Source: MPNP01 sp965221445
GTDB taxonomy: Bacteria; Pseudomonadota; Alphaproteobacteria; Rhodobacterales; Rhodobacteraceae
Direction: 5' to 3'
Length of the DNA: 64,000 bases
Assembly (NCBI GenBank): GCA_965221445.1
Contig: CBDCSF010000013.1
Span: 1,860,001-1,924,000, forward strand
Made by a program: the position numbers and the translations under genes. The notes under the pieces are model-generated. The model saw only the letters and a list, made by a program, of their open reading frames with translations, did no database searches and was not told the DNA's origin. Shown here one piece after another: positions 18,296-27,790 of this stretch. Numbering within the stretch: the first letter of the stretch is position 1; the number at the start of each line of letters is the position of its first letter.

Positions 18296-19150
18296 TTGAA
18301 TATAGACTTGACCCTACTTGGGACCAGAGGAGGCCCTAGATTATCCAAAGGATCCAGTTGGCCTACATCTATACTTTTGGATGTTGAAAGCAAACTCTAT
18401 TTGATTGATGCAGGGCTGGGTGTTACACGGCAAATTGTTGAGGCCGGTTATGATCTTAAAGACCTTCATACCATAATAATAACTCACCACCATTCTGACC
18501 ATAACCTAGAATTGGGACCGCTGTTACATACAAAGTGGGTTTCAACGAAACCTGGTAAGACAGACATATATGGACCACCTGGATTGAAAACCCTTTTGGA
18601 AGGCTTCTATCTTTCACAACAATTTGACATAGAAACCCGTATTCAGGATGAAAAACAAGCCCCTTTCAGAGATCAATACAATCCAATTGAATACACCGAG
18701 GGGTTGTTGTTTGAAGAAAATTCAATAAGAGTCACGACCCTGCGAGTCCAGCACCCCCCAATTTACCATTGCTATGCATTACGCTTTGATATTGGTGACA
18801 AATCTGTTGTTCTTTCTTCGGACACGTCATATCTTCCCCAATTGAGTGAATTTGCCGAAGATGCGGATGTGCTTCTTCATGAAGTAATGCATTATGAAGG
18901 TGTAAGGACAATGTGCCAACGGCTCAAAGAGGTGAAACCAAACCTGCTGGAACACATTACAAATGGTCATACAAAGGCCGAAGATGTTGGTCGGATAGCA
19001 ACCAAAGCTGGAGTTGGTCACCTGGTTCTGAACCATTTTACCCCCACAGACGAGAAGATGATAAGACAGATTGATTTTTACAATGAAGTGAGAAAAACCT
19101 GGAAGGGGAAATTAACTGTTGGTTCTGATTTAATGCGCATAAAAGTTTAA
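18296..19150 (+). CDS. Metallo-beta-lactamase-fold hydrolase
   Basis: The protein has the HHHSDH zinc motif (the HxHxDH signature) in an arylsulfatase/RNase Z-like context, a later SSDTS with the bridging Asp, and a final metal-binding His in LNHFTP. The frame extends upstream to 18224 inside the monooxygenase. The start is therefore placed at TTG 18296, which follows a run of six G with suitable spacing and gives 284 residues; GTG 18272 is the alternative. It may hydrolyse a ring-cleavage or lactone product of the monooxygenase pathway, which is inference. Confidence 0.8.
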   Translation: MNIDLTLLGTRGGPRLSKGSSWPTSILLDVESKLYLIDAGLGVTRQIVEAGYDLKDLHTIIITHHHSDHNLELGPLLHTKWVSTKPGKTDIYGPPGLKTLLEGFYLSQQFDIETRIQDEKQAPFRDQYNPIEYTEGLLFEENSIRVTTLRVQHPPIYHCYALRFDIGDKSVVLSSDTSYLPQLSEFAEDADVLLHEVMHYEGVRTMCQRLKEVKPNLLEHITNGHTKAEDVGRIATKAGVGHLVLNHFTPTDEKMIRQIDFYNEVRKTWKGKLTVGSDLMRIKV

Positions 19151-19154
19151 TATC

Positions 19155-19595
19155 ATGATGCACGATCTCTACCCCTGGATAAAGGCACTCCATATAATTT
19201 CATTCGTGTGTTGGATGGCTGGTCTGTTCTATCTCCCAAGGCTCTTTTTTTACCACGTAACTGAGGGTAATGATCCTCAAACCGGTAAAATGTTTTCCAC
19301 CATGGAAAGGCGTCTCCTAAAAATCATAACCACACCTGCGATGCTAGCAACTTGGCTATTTGGCCTGCTCCTTCTGATTACACCGGGAATTGTTGATTGG
19401 CAGATGATTTGGATTTGGATAAAACTGGTTTCAGTTTTACTGCTTACAGCTTTTCATTTTTGGCTGTCATCCAAAAGGAAAGAGTTAATTACAGGTAATT
19501 GCCAAGTCAGTGGTAAGACTTTTAAGCGGTTGAACGAAATCCCAACAGTACTTTTGATCATCATTGTTTTACTTGTTGTCGTCAAACCGTTTTGA
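19155..19595 (+). CDS. hemJ: Protoporphyrinogen IX oxidase HemJ
   Basis: The 146-residue membrane protein has four hydrophobic segments. It carries the family pattern WIKALHIISFVCWMAGLFYLPRLF with the conserved His near residue 13, and a KLVSVLLLTAFHFWL segment with a further His. HemJ oxidises protoporphyrinogen IX in haem synthesis in many Alphaproteobacteria. It starts five bases after the hydrolase stop and precedes rho, its usual neighbour in this class. The upstream gene is foreign to this order, where hemE or hemH would be expected. Confidence 0.9.
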   Translation: MMHDLYPWIKALHIISFVCWMAGLFYLPRLFFYHVTEGNDPQTGKMFSTMERRLLKIITTPAMLATWLFGLLLLITPGIVDWQMIWIWIKLVSVLLLTAFHFWLSSKRKELITGNCQVSGKTFKRLNEIPTVLLIIIVLLVVVKPF

Positions 19596-19771
19596 TTACC
19601 GAAAAGACCCCAACAATATTTTCTAAAAAGGGTATTAAGTATTGAAAAATTATTTTTCCCCTTTATTCTGTAGGTAAGGGGAATGGTACCTGAGAAAAAT
19701 TATTCTTTTCTCCACATGTCGGCCTGAGTCCTTCAGGTAGAGGTTTTCAAAGCAGATTAATTAATTACAAG

Positions 19772-21073
19772 GTGTCTGATGACAGGATTGAATCTATGAT
19801 TGAAGAGCAAACAATATCAATGGGTGACCTTAAAGCCAAATCACCTTCAACACTCCTATCAATGGCTAGTGAGATGGAAATTGAAAATGTTTCCACCATG
19901 AGGAAAGGGGACATAATGTTCCAGATCCTTAAAAACCGAGCTTTGGCGGGCTGGAATATTGTCAGTGATGATGGCGTTTTGGATGTACTTCAAGATGGAT
20001 TCGGCTTTTTAAGATCCTGTGAAGCCAATTATCTTCCAGGACCGGACGATATATACGTCAGCCCGGATGTTATAAGAAAATTTGGCCTCCGTACCGGATC
20101 AACGGTAGCAGGTATATTAAGAGCCCCAAGCGGTGATCAAAACTATTTTACCCTAACCCGGGTAACCAAGTTGAATTATTCAGATCCAGAGGCGGCTCGA
20201 AATCGAGTGCATTTTGACAATCTAACCCCTCTTTACCCAGACGAACCGCTAAGAATGGAGTTACCTCCAGGAAATTCCAAGGATCTTTCAGCCAGGGTTA
20301 TAGATTTGATTTCACCTCTTGGAAAAGGTCAAAGAGCATTGATTGTTGCTCCGCCCCGGACAGGTAAAACAGTTCTTTTGCAAAATATAGCCCATTCCAT
20401 AGAGAAAAATCACCCAGAGGTTTTCCTGATCGTGTTACTCGTAGACGAAAGACCTGAAGAAGTGACCGATATGCAGAGAAGTGTCAAGGGCGAGGTTGTA
20501 TCCTCAACGTTCGATGAACCTGCAACTCGCCATGTAGCGGTATCCGAGATGGTAATTGAAAAGGCCAAGAGGTTGGTGGAAAACAAGAAGGACGTTATCA
20601 TTTTACTTGATTCAATAACCCGTTTGGGACGAGCCTTCAATGCCGTAGTTCCATCCTCGGGTAAAGTCCTCAGTGGAGGTGTTGATGCCAATGCCTTACA
20701 ACGCCCCAAACGGTTTTTTGGTGCTGCCAGAAATATTGAAGAAGGAGGTTCATTGACCATCGTAGCTACGGCTTTAATAGATACAGGAAGCCGTATGGAC
20801 GAAGTTATTTTTGAAGAATTCAAGGGCACAGGTAATTCAGAAATAGTCCTGGACAGGAAAGTTGCCGATAAGCGCGTTTATCCTTCCATGGATATCCTCA
20901 AATCTGGTACCAGAAAAGAAGATTTGCTGGTCGCCCCGGGTGACTTGCAGAAGACATTTATGTTGCGTAGAATTTTGACCCAGATGGGTACCACAGAAGC
21001 GATTGAATTTTTGATCTCCAAATTGAAAGTAACGAAGTCCAACGCCGAGTTTTTCATGTCCATGAAATCCTGA
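19772..21073 (+). CDS. rho: Transcription termination factor Rho
   Basis: The 433-residue protein has the N-terminal Rho domain (KSPSTLLSMASEMEIEN), the cold-shock-like RNA-binding part (GVLDVLQDGFGFLRS), the Walker A PPRTGKT, and Q- and R-loop segments including LVDERPEEVTDM. It is a full-length hexameric RNA helicase. The start is a GTG at 19772; ATG 19796 is an alternative. The 176-base gap to hemJ carries no gene and may hold the rho leader. Confidence 0.96.
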   Translation: MSDDRIESMIEEQTISMGDLKAKSPSTLLSMASEMEIENVSTMRKGDIMFQILKNRALAGWNIVSDDGVLDVLQDGFGFLRSCEANYLPGPDDIYVSPDVIRKFGLRTGSTVAGILRAPSGDQNYFTLTRVTKLNYSDPEAARNRVHFDNLTPLYPDEPLRMELPPGNSKDLSARVIDLISPLGKGQRALIVAPPRTGKTVLLQNIAHSIEKNHPEVFLIVLLVDERPEEVTDMQRSVKGEVVSSTFDEPATRHVAVSEMVIEKAKRLVENKKDVIILLDSITRLGRAFNAVVPSSGKVLSGGVDANALQRPKRFFGAARNIEEGGSLTIVATALIDTGSRMDEVIFEEFKGTGNSEIVLDRKVADKRVYPSMDILKSGTRKEDLLVAPGDLQKTFMLRRILTQMGTTEAIEFLISKLKVTKSNAEFFMSMKS

Positions 21074-21208
21074 TCGGTAGAAGCATATGTCAATTCCAAT
21101 AATGGAGGTTGGAGAATAGGTTATCGCTTTTGGTTGCTCGGAAAAATAGAGAAATCATTTTGCATGCTTCCCTATCAGGTGTCCGTTTGTGATTGAGGTT
21201 CATTTTAA

Positions 21209-22525
21209 TTGATCTTTTCGGGACGTTCAAAAGAGACCATCTTTGCCCCAGCAACAGCCAAGGGAAAATCAGCTGTTGCCATAATCAGAATATCAGGTTC
21301 CAAAACCTCTTCCATCCTGAAGAAATTGACTGGAGGCGTCCCAAGAAAAAGGGTTATGTCCCTGAAAAGGATTATTCGTCCCCGAAACGGTGATTTGCTG
21401 GATCAGGCGTTGGTGGTATTTTATCCGGGTGGGGAAAGTTATACAGGGGAAGAATCTGCAGAATTGCATATCCATGGGGGTAGGGCAACCGTAAATGCAG
21501 TTGTTAACTGCTTACTGGAAGAAGACTTGAGAATGGCTGAACCGGGAGAGTTTACCTTTCGGGCTTTGCAGAATGGACAGATGGATCTCGCTCAGGTAGA
21601 GGGCTTGGGTGATTTGATTGAAGCAGAAACGGAAGCCCAAAGGAAACAGGCCCATCTTGCTCTAGAAGGTGCAGCTTCGAAAGCTTCAATGGGTTGGAGG
21701 AAAGACCTGACTTATTGTCTTGCCCTGTTAGAGACGGAAATTGAGTTTTCAGAGGAGGAATTACCTCCTGATGTAAAGAATCAGGCCAGGAGCGTTATAT
21801 CTGGACTTCAGGAAACCTTGAACCGTGAAATAGGTGGAGTTGACATGGCCGAAAGGTTACGAGATGGTTTCGAGGTAGCCATAGTCGGACAACCCAATGC
21901 AGGAAAATCAACACTCCTGAACTACCTGGCCGGCAGAGAAGCAGCCATTACTTCCAACTATGCAGGAACTACTAGAGATGTATTGGAAGTTCATATGGAA
22001 CTGGAAGGTTTACCGGTGTGTTTTCTGGATACAGCCGGTTTGAGGACCTCCAATGACCCCATTGAGAAAATCGGAATTGAACGAACAAAAACTAGAGCTA
22101 AAAATGCTGATTTGAGAATATTTTTACTGGAAGAGAATCAACAATTCTTTCCTGGGGTTGACTGGCAGGAGGGAGACCTGAAGCTTTTGTCCAAGGTAGA
22201 TTTGGTGGGGAATTCCTGCCCTGAAGGGGTCTCGGGTTTGACTGGTCAAGGTGTTGATCAGATGCTACATAATATCGCTGAAGTACTGGAAAACCGGATA
22301 GGAAAGGTAGGAGTGGCGATAAATACCAGGCATCGACATGCCATTAAGCAATCCCTGGAATTTCTGGAAAGGGCAAATCTGGAACTAGGAAGGAATAATT
22401 GTCAGGACGAATTAGTTGCTGAAGACCTGCGACAAGCTGTCAGGGCACTTGAAACAATCACCGGAACTATAGATATAGAACAAGTGCTGGGAGAAATCTT
22501 CTCCAATTTCTGTATAGGAAAGTAG
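21209..22525 (+). CDS. mnmE: tRNA uridine-5-carboxymethylaminomethyl modification GTPase MnmE
   Basis: The 438-residue protein has the N-terminal folate-binding domain (TIFAPATAKGKSAVAIIRISG), the G domain with GQPNAGKS, TTRDV and DTAGLR, and the C-terminal CIGK ending that carries the catalytic-loop Cys. With MnmG it modifies wobble uridines of tRNAs. The start appears to be TTG at 21209 because no ATG fits. It lies eight bases before mnmG, its functional partner. Confidence 0.94.
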   Translation: MIFSGRSKETIFAPATAKGKSAVAIIRISGSKTSSILKKLTGGVPRKRVMSLKRIIRPRNGDLLDQALVVFYPGGESYTGEESAELHIHGGRATVNAVVNCLLEEDLRMAEPGEFTFRALQNGQMDLAQVEGLGDLIEAETEAQRKQAHLALEGAASKASMGWRKDLTYCLALLETEIEFSEEELPPDVKNQARSVISGLQETLNREIGGVDMAERLRDGFEVAIVGQPNAGKSTLLNYLAGREAAITSNYAGTTRDVLEVHMELEGLPVCFLDTAGLRTSNDPIEKIGIERTKTRAKNADLRIFLLEENQQFFPGVDWQEGDLKLLSKVDLVGNSCPEGVSGLTGQGVDQMLHNIAEVLENRIGKVGVAINTRHRHAIKQSLEFLERANLELGRNNCQDELVAEDLRQAVRALETITGTIDIEQVLGEIFSNFCIGK

Positions 22526-22533
22526 ATTCGGAA

Positions 22534-24405
22534 ATGACTCACCATTATGATGTGATTGTTGTTGGAGGTGGTCATGCCGGGTGTGAGGCAGCAGCAGCTT
22601 CCGCCCGAGCTGGCGCTGAAACAGTTTTGATCACACTTAAATTTGAAGGCATAGGCCAAATGTCCTGCAATCCTGCCATGGGAGGATTGGGTAAAGGACA
22701 TCTGGTTAGGGAAATTGATGCCTTGGATGGTGTTATGGCTAGAGTTGCTGACAAGGCAGGTATTCAGTTTCGACTGCTTAACCGCCGAAAAGGACCAGCT
22801 GTCCAGGGACCACGTGCCCAAATGGATAGAGCACTTTATAGAAAGGCAATGCAAGCAACAATTTCCCATACAGCAAACCTAACGACCCTTGAAGGCGAGG
22901 TTGTAGATATCAACTATGCAAATGGAGAACTGGAGGGTGTTGTACTTGCCGACGGATTAATCCTGACTGCCAAAGCGGTCGTATTGACAACTGGTACTTT
23001 CCTGAGAGGGATTATAAGATTGGGGCAAAAAGCCACACCTGCAGGACGGGTAGGAGATCCATCGGCTGTTCGTCTGGCTGAAAGACTGGATGATTTGGGT
23101 TTCCCCCTAGGACGCTTGAAAACCGGTACACCTCCAAGATTGGACAGCAGGACAATCAATTGGGAGATACTGGAAGAACAACCAGGTGATGAAGAGCAGG
23201 AAATGTTTTCTTTCCTGTCAAGCAAACCCCAAGCCGAACAGATTTCCTGTGCGATTACCCATACCAATGCTCAAACCCATGAAATAATTCGTCGTGACCT
23301 GGATAAGTCAGCTATCTATGGAGGTTATTTTGAAAGTACCGGACCAAGGTACTGTCCTTCCATAGAAGACAAGGTTGTCCGATTTCCAGACAGGGAAAGC
23401 CATCAAATTTTTCTGGAACCTGAGGGACTGACAACAGAACTTGTCTATCCCAATGGAATATCGACATCCTTGCCTGAAGATACACAGGAAGAATTTGTAA
23501 GATCCATCAAGGGCTTGGAACAGGCGCAGATTACCCAGTTTGGATATGCCATAGAGTATGATTATGTCGATCCAAAATCCTTGCGTTATACCCTGGAAAC
23601 AAGAAATCTTGAGAATCTTTTTCTGGCAGGACAGATAAATGGTACCACTGGCTATGAAGAGGCAGCAGGCCAAGGGCTTGTTGCAGGCGTGAATGCTGCC
23701 AGAAAAGCTTTGGGAAAGGACAGGGTACAGTTCCTGAGATCAGAATCATATATTGGAGTGATGGTTGATGATCTTATCACCAGGGGTGTTACTGAACCCT
23801 ATAGGATGTTTACTTCCCGTGCTGAATTCAGGCTTTCACTGAGAGCAGATAATGCCGATCAACGGTTGACACCCAAAGGCATGAAACTGGGGATTGTTTC
23901 AGCCGAACGTAGAGGACAATTTGAGAAAAAAATCCAAAACCTTGAACAGTTTCGTAATGTGTTGAAGAATAAGTCACTTTCTCCTTCCGAAGCCACATCG
24001 TATGGCATATTAATCAGTAAAGACGGTATCAGACGTACCGGGTTGGATTTGCTGACTTATCCAGAAGTCAACATGGACAGATTGGCGGAGATCTGGCCGG
24101 AATTAAAGGGAATGGATAAGGAAACAACAACCCTTTTGGAGAATGATTCGGTTTATTCCAAGTACCTTGAGAGGCAAAATCAGGAAGCAAAATCGCTTAC
24201 AGAGGATGAAAGGTGCAAAATACCTAACGAAATAGACTATATGTCCATGAAAGGATTATCGGGCGAGTTGCGTTCTAAATTGAACTCAATCAGACCGGAA
24301 ACACTTGGCCAGGCAGGAAGAATAGAGGGAATGACCCCTTCGGCGCTGGCTTATATTCTTTCTACTGTAAACAGAAAGAAACCTTTTGATCATGCAAGGC
24401 AATAG
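22534..24405 (+). CDS. mnmG: tRNA uridine-5-carboxymethylaminomethyl modification enzyme MnmG (GidA)
   Basis: The 623-residue FAD protein starts with DVIVVGGGHAGCEAA, has CNPAMGGLGKGHLVREIDALDG with the catalytic-region Cys, GTFLRG, and the C-terminal tRNA-binding part. It works in a complex with MnmE encoded just upstream. The length and motifs are standard. Confidence 0.96.
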   Translation: MTHHYDVIVVGGGHAGCEAAAASARAGAETVLITLKFEGIGQMSCNPAMGGLGKGHLVREIDALDGVMARVADKAGIQFRLLNRRKGPAVQGPRAQMDRALYRKAMQATISHTANLTTLEGEVVDINYANGELEGVVLADGLILTAKAVVLTTGTFLRGIIRLGQKATPAGRVGDPSAVRLAERLDDLGFPLGRLKTGTPPRLDSRTINWEILEEQPGDEEQEMFSFLSSKPQAEQISCAITHTNAQTHEIIRRDLDKSAIYGGYFESTGPRYCPSIEDKVVRFPDRESHQIFLEPEGLTTELVYPNGISTSLPEDTQEEFVRSIKGLEQAQITQFGYAIEYDYVDPKSLRYTLETRNLENLFLAGQINGTTGYEEAAGQGLVAGVNAARKALGKDRVQFLRSESYIGVMVDDLITRGVTEPYRMFTSRAEFRLSLRADNADQRLTPKGMKLGIVSAERRGQFEKKIQNLEQFRNVLKNKSLSPSEATSYGILISKDGIRRTGLDLLTYPEVNMDRLAEIWPELKGMDKETTTLLENDSVYSKYLERQNQEAKSLTEDERCKIPNEIDYMSMKGLSGELRSKLNSIRPETLGQAGRIEGMTPSALAYILSTVNRKKPFDHARQ

Positions 24406-25150
24406 CAAAAACCTTGTCTGTTCAGGTTCCCATTCGCTAGCAACATCACCCGAATCCAAATGGTCATACAACCCATTCAGGGATTTTGAAGGTTTGTATA
24501 AAGGAAAACCTGAAGCATTGAAGGTGCCCATAAACGACGATCCGAAGTCCTTTCTGAAAAAACACCTCTCGGAAGAAACTTTTGGAAAACTGATCCAGTT
24601 TCACGATCTCCTGTTTAAATGGAACAAAAAAAAGCAGCTTGTGTCAAATACTACACTGGATTCTCTGTGGTTAAGGCACTTTCTTGATTCAGCTCAATTA
24701 TACCCTCTGTATCCTGACAAGACCAGATATAAGTGGCTGGATATAGGAACAGGAGGTGGTTTTCCAGGTTTGGTTTTGGCCTGTATGGCTTCCGAATTTG
24801 CACCGGAGAATGAATTTTTTCTGGTGGAATCAAATAGCTACAAGGCCGAGTTTCTTCGTCATGTTTCTCTCAAACTCGACCTTAACGTAGTTGTTGTCCG
24901 ATCAAGGGTGGAAGATCTGGAACCGCAAAAAGCCAACATTATATCGGCCCGTGCGGTGGCAAGTTTGGATAGCCTGCTACAATGGTCAGGCAAACATCTG
25001 GTTAGTCAGGGAATGGCGCTATTTTTGAAAGGAAGAACAGTCAATAGGGAATTATCTGAAGCCCTTGAGAAAAGGAACTTTAGTTATACCAAAATTCCGA
25101 GTTGGACAACTAGGACAGGAACAGTTCTGGTAGTAAAAGAGATACAGTGA
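24392..25150 (+). CDS. rsmG: 16S rRNA 7-methylguanosine methyltransferase RsmG (GidB)
   Basis: The protein holds the SAM-binding LDIGTGGGFPGLVLA motif and the NIISARAVASL stretch typical of RsmG, which methylates G527 of 16S rRNA. The ATG at 24392 overlaps the end of mnmG by 14 bases. The N-terminus is about 40 residues longer than usual, so a later start is possible. In most relatives parA-parB follow; here they are absent and a convergent CinA-domain gene follows. Confidence 0.92.
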   Translation: MQGNSKNLVCSGSHSLATSPESKWSYNPFRDFEGLYKGKPEALKVPINDDPKSFLKKHLSEETFGKLIQFHDLLFKWNKKKQLVSNTTLDSLWLRHFLDSAQLYPLYPDKTRYKWLDIGTGGGFPGLVLACMASEFAPENEFFLVESNSYKAEFLRHVSLKLDLNVVVVRSRVEDLEPQKANIISARAVASLDSLLQWSGKHLVSQGMALFLKGRTVNRELSEALEKRNFSYTKIPSWTTRTGTVLVVKEIQ

Positions 25151-25174
25151 ACTAACCACTTCCGCAGATTCATT

Positions 25175-25897
25175 TTAGCTTAGAAAAATATTTTTTATCT
25201 GTTGCTCCACCATGAGCACATGCTTGTCATTATGGCCACGAACAACGACATTTGAACCATAGGTACTATTCTTGAAAAATGGGTAGGAACCTATGCTGAG
25301 AGAGGGCCACTCTTCCGCAACTTTACCGAGTTCCTGAGCAATTTCCCCTTCGGGACGGTTAATGGTGATGGTTCTTGATAATTGGGGTTTTCCAGATGGT
25401 AGCTCGGGAATAACTTCACCTACCATTGATCGAAATATTGCTGGGACGCCGGCCATGACATAGACATTCCCGATCTTGATTCCAGGAGCCCCTGAGACGT
25501 TGTTTTTAATGAGTTTGGCTCCTTTGGGAATCCTGGCCATTCGCAATCTCGACTCGTTTAACTCCAGCCCTTGGGCTTTGGCTCTTGCTTCAATTATGGC
25601 CTTAGCCTCCCTGTTTATTTCAAGTTGGGTAGAAAAGGCTTTGGCAACAGCGTCTGCTGTAATATCATCATGAGTCGGTCCAATTCCCCCACTTGTAAAC
25701 ACCAAATCAAACCTATTCCTCAAATCATTCAGGGCGGAAACAATAGAGGGAATAATGTCTGGAACGATCCTTACTTCCTCAAGGTACACGCCATTTGTGC
25801 CTAGTGATTTGGCCAGGAAGGCAACATTCAAGTCCTGTGTCCTACCGGATAAGATTTCATCTCCGATTACCAAAAATGCTGCGGTTGGATTGTCCAT
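25175..25897 (-). CDS. CinA N-terminal-domain (MoaB/Mog-like) protein
   Basis: The protein carries LVIGDEILSGRTQDLN and FTSGGIGPTHDDIT, the molybdopterin-binding fold motifs of the CinA N-terminal domain. There is no CinA C-terminal deamidase domain, so it is the short form common in Alphaproteobacteria (COG1058). The ATG at 25897 is chosen because AGGA precedes it at good spacing; the frame runs on to 25951, which would overlap the methyltransferase gene. Its biochemical role is unsettled, possibly nucleotide-pyrophosphate cleavage or molybdopterin handling. Confidence 0.88.
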   Translation of the reverse strand: MDNPTAAFLVIGDEILSGRTQDLNVAFLAKSLGTNGVYLEEVRIVPDIIPSIVSALNDLRNRFDLVFTSGGIGPTHDDITADAVAKAFSTQLEINREAKAIIEARAKAQGLELNESRLRMARIPKGAKLIKNNVSGAPGIKIGNVYVMAGVPAIFRSMVGEVIPELPSGKPQLSRTITINRPEGEIAQELGKVAEEWPSLSIGSYPFFKNSTYGSNVVVRGHNDKHVLMVEQQIKNIFLS

Positions 25898-25910
25898 ATT
25901 GTTTCCTGCT

Positions 25911-26867
25911 CTAGTGTTCCAAGGTACCAATAAATCTTCTAGCCAATTCAAAACTCATTCTTCTTCGGTAAAACCCATCCTTGCGCATACCCTTGAAGGG
26001 TGTCAGAAACAAATCTCCGGTTTCTTTTCTAAACGTATCAACTCTATTATTCAATTTAGTTATCGCAGATGGGATGTCATCAATACAGCACCCGATTCTT
26101 ACGAAGAACCTGGATGAAACTTTAACTGGATATTTATTTAGTTCTCCAACGGCACAAAACCTGATTGTTGGCGCTACTATACTGTCAAATGTTACCAGAC
26201 CCAAATTACCGAGAGGATCGTTGAATCTAATCAGGCTTCCTGACTGCTGCAGCACTGGGATGTGTTTTTCCAGTGATCTCAGATTCCCAAGAAAGTTGTT
26301 ATCGTAGTAAATACGGGTTTCATAACCGGCTTCCTTGTCAAACAGGGCTAGGCAAACGGGGTTTTCCGTATCATTGAAGATACTTTCATTATGCAAGAGT
26401 ATGTATGTTGATAGCCGATCCCTGAACAGATTGCTGTGAAGGAAGGAAGCCGGTACCAATGCAGCTACATAATCACAATGTTGCAGACAAAGGCTTAGGC
26501 AGTGTTTGTAAAGGTCATCGTAAGGAGTTAAGGGAAAGGGGAGTCTACGCCTTGTAGCCGAGTTTTTTGCCAACCATGGTGGATTTGTTATACAAGCGTC
26601 ATAACCTACCGGAAATGATTTGATAGTATCCCGGAATTTCACATTTATTTCTGCGGGCGAAATGTCAAAGGAACTGAAATGACGGCAGATACCAAGCGAT
26701 TGTAATGATTTAACTATGTGATTCGCACCGGCAAAGGGCTCCAGAACTGTCCTTTTGGACAACCCTATTTTCTTTGCCCAATTTTTAAACGGAACAAGGG
26801 AAAATGGATTTCCTCGTGTATAATACTGGCCTTTAGACCTTTTGGTTATGGCTTGTCCTGTGTCCAT
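25911..26867 (-). CDS. Orphan N6-adenine-type DNA methyltransferase
   Basis: The 318-residue protein has an N-terminal KGQYYTRGNPFSL segment (motif X-like), a SAM-binding EPFAGANHIV motif (motif I), and a catalytic NPPW motif (motif IV) followed by helices and a PASFLHSNLFRDRL stretch. This is the layout of gamma-class adenine methyltransferases as in Eco57I and TaqI. No restriction endonuclease or specificity subunit is next to it, so it is an orphan enzyme or a remnant of a restriction-modification system. A 13-base gap separates it from the CinA gene downstream. Confidence 0.75.
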   Translation of the reverse strand: MDTGQAITKRSKGQYYTRGNPFSLVPFKNWAKKIGLSKRTVLEPFAGANHIVKSLQSLGICRHFSSFDISPAEINVKFRDTIKSFPVGYDACITNPPWLAKNSATRRRLPFPLTPYDDLYKHCLSLCLQHCDYVAALVPASFLHSNLFRDRLSTYILLHNESIFNDTENPVCLALFDKEAGYETRIYYDNNFLGNLRSLEKHIPVLQQSGSLIRFNDPLGNLGLVTFDSIVAPTIRFCAVGELNKYPVKVSSRFFVRIGCCIDDIPSAITKLNNRVDTFRKETGDLFLTPFKGMRKDGFYRRRMSFELARRFIGTLEH

Positions 26868-27055
26868 TTACTTTAACGACCTATTTGATTGTTACTTTTC
26901 ATTATGACTAAATCGCCATTTAGATTTTAGTAGCAAGTTAGAAAATACAAACCATTATGTTTATGTCCGGTCTTAATCTTACCGAAAGCTACCGGACCTC
27001 TGAGACGGGGAATATATCTGGAAAATCAAACCAATTGAAGAATAGGAGAGAATAA

Positions 27056-27760
27056 ATGACTTTATCAAAAGTAGCCCTGATTATTGGCGGTGGCAGCGGC
27101 ATGGGGGCAGATGCCGCTGAGACCCTTGCCAGAGCTGGATTCCAGATCGGAATATTATCATCCTCCGGCAAGGGAGAAACTCTTGCTGGTAAACTTGGAG
27201 GCGTTGGGGTGACAGGTACCAACAGGAGTAGCAAAGATATTCAGGTACTTGTAAATAAAGCCGTTAATCAGTGGGGACGTGTTGACGTGGTGGTCAGTTC
27301 AGCTGGTCATGGCCCAAAAGGGGATATTCTCGAAATAAGTGATGAAAACTGGCATGAGGGTATGGAGTTTTATCTTTTGAATGTTATCCGGGTTGCTCGA
27401 ATTGTAGCGCCAATCATGGCAAAACAGGGTGGTGGAACCTTCATCAACGTTTCAACCTTTGCTGTCTTTGAACCGGATCCGCTGTTTCCTACATCTGGAG
27501 TGTTTCGTGCCGGGTTGGCCAGTTTTACCAAACTGTTTTCCGACAAATTTGCCAAGGATAATGTTCGAATGAACAACATCCTGCCCGGTTTTATTGACAG
27601 CCTTCCCGAAACCGAGGATAGACGAGCAAGAATTCCTATGGGGAGATATGGCAAGGCAGGTGAAGTTTCTTCCTTGATTAATTATCTGGCTTCTGAGGAG
27701 GCAGCCTATATTACGGGACAGAACATTCGAATTGATGGTGGCTTGACAAGATCTGTCTAG
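27056..27760 (+). CDS. Atypical short-chain dehydrogenase/reductase-like protein
   Basis: The 234-residue SDR-fold protein has the nucleotide motif GGGSGMG near residue 12 and SSAGHG in place of NNAG. It also has the C-terminal ITGQNIRIDGG. The catalytic YxxxK is not present: the aligned region reads SGVFRAGLASFTK, with neither Tyr nor Lys at the expected spacing. The active site is therefore unusual and the reaction uncertain. It is divergent from the methyltransferase and convergent with the acyl-CoA operon. Confidence 0.8.
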   Translation: MTLSKVALIIGGGSGMGADAAETLARAGFQIGILSSSGKGETLAGKLGGVGVTGTNRSSKDIQVLVNKAVNQWGRVDVVVSSAGHGPKGDILEISDENWHEGMEFYLLNVIRVARIVAPIMAKQGGGTFINVSTFAVFEPDPLFPTSGVFRAGLASFTKLFSDKFAKDNVRMNNILPGFIDSLPETEDRRARIPMGRYGKAGEVSSLINYLASEEAAYITGQNIRIDGGLTRSV

Positions 27761-27790
27761 GTGTCTTTGACAAATTCCCGGGATATCATG

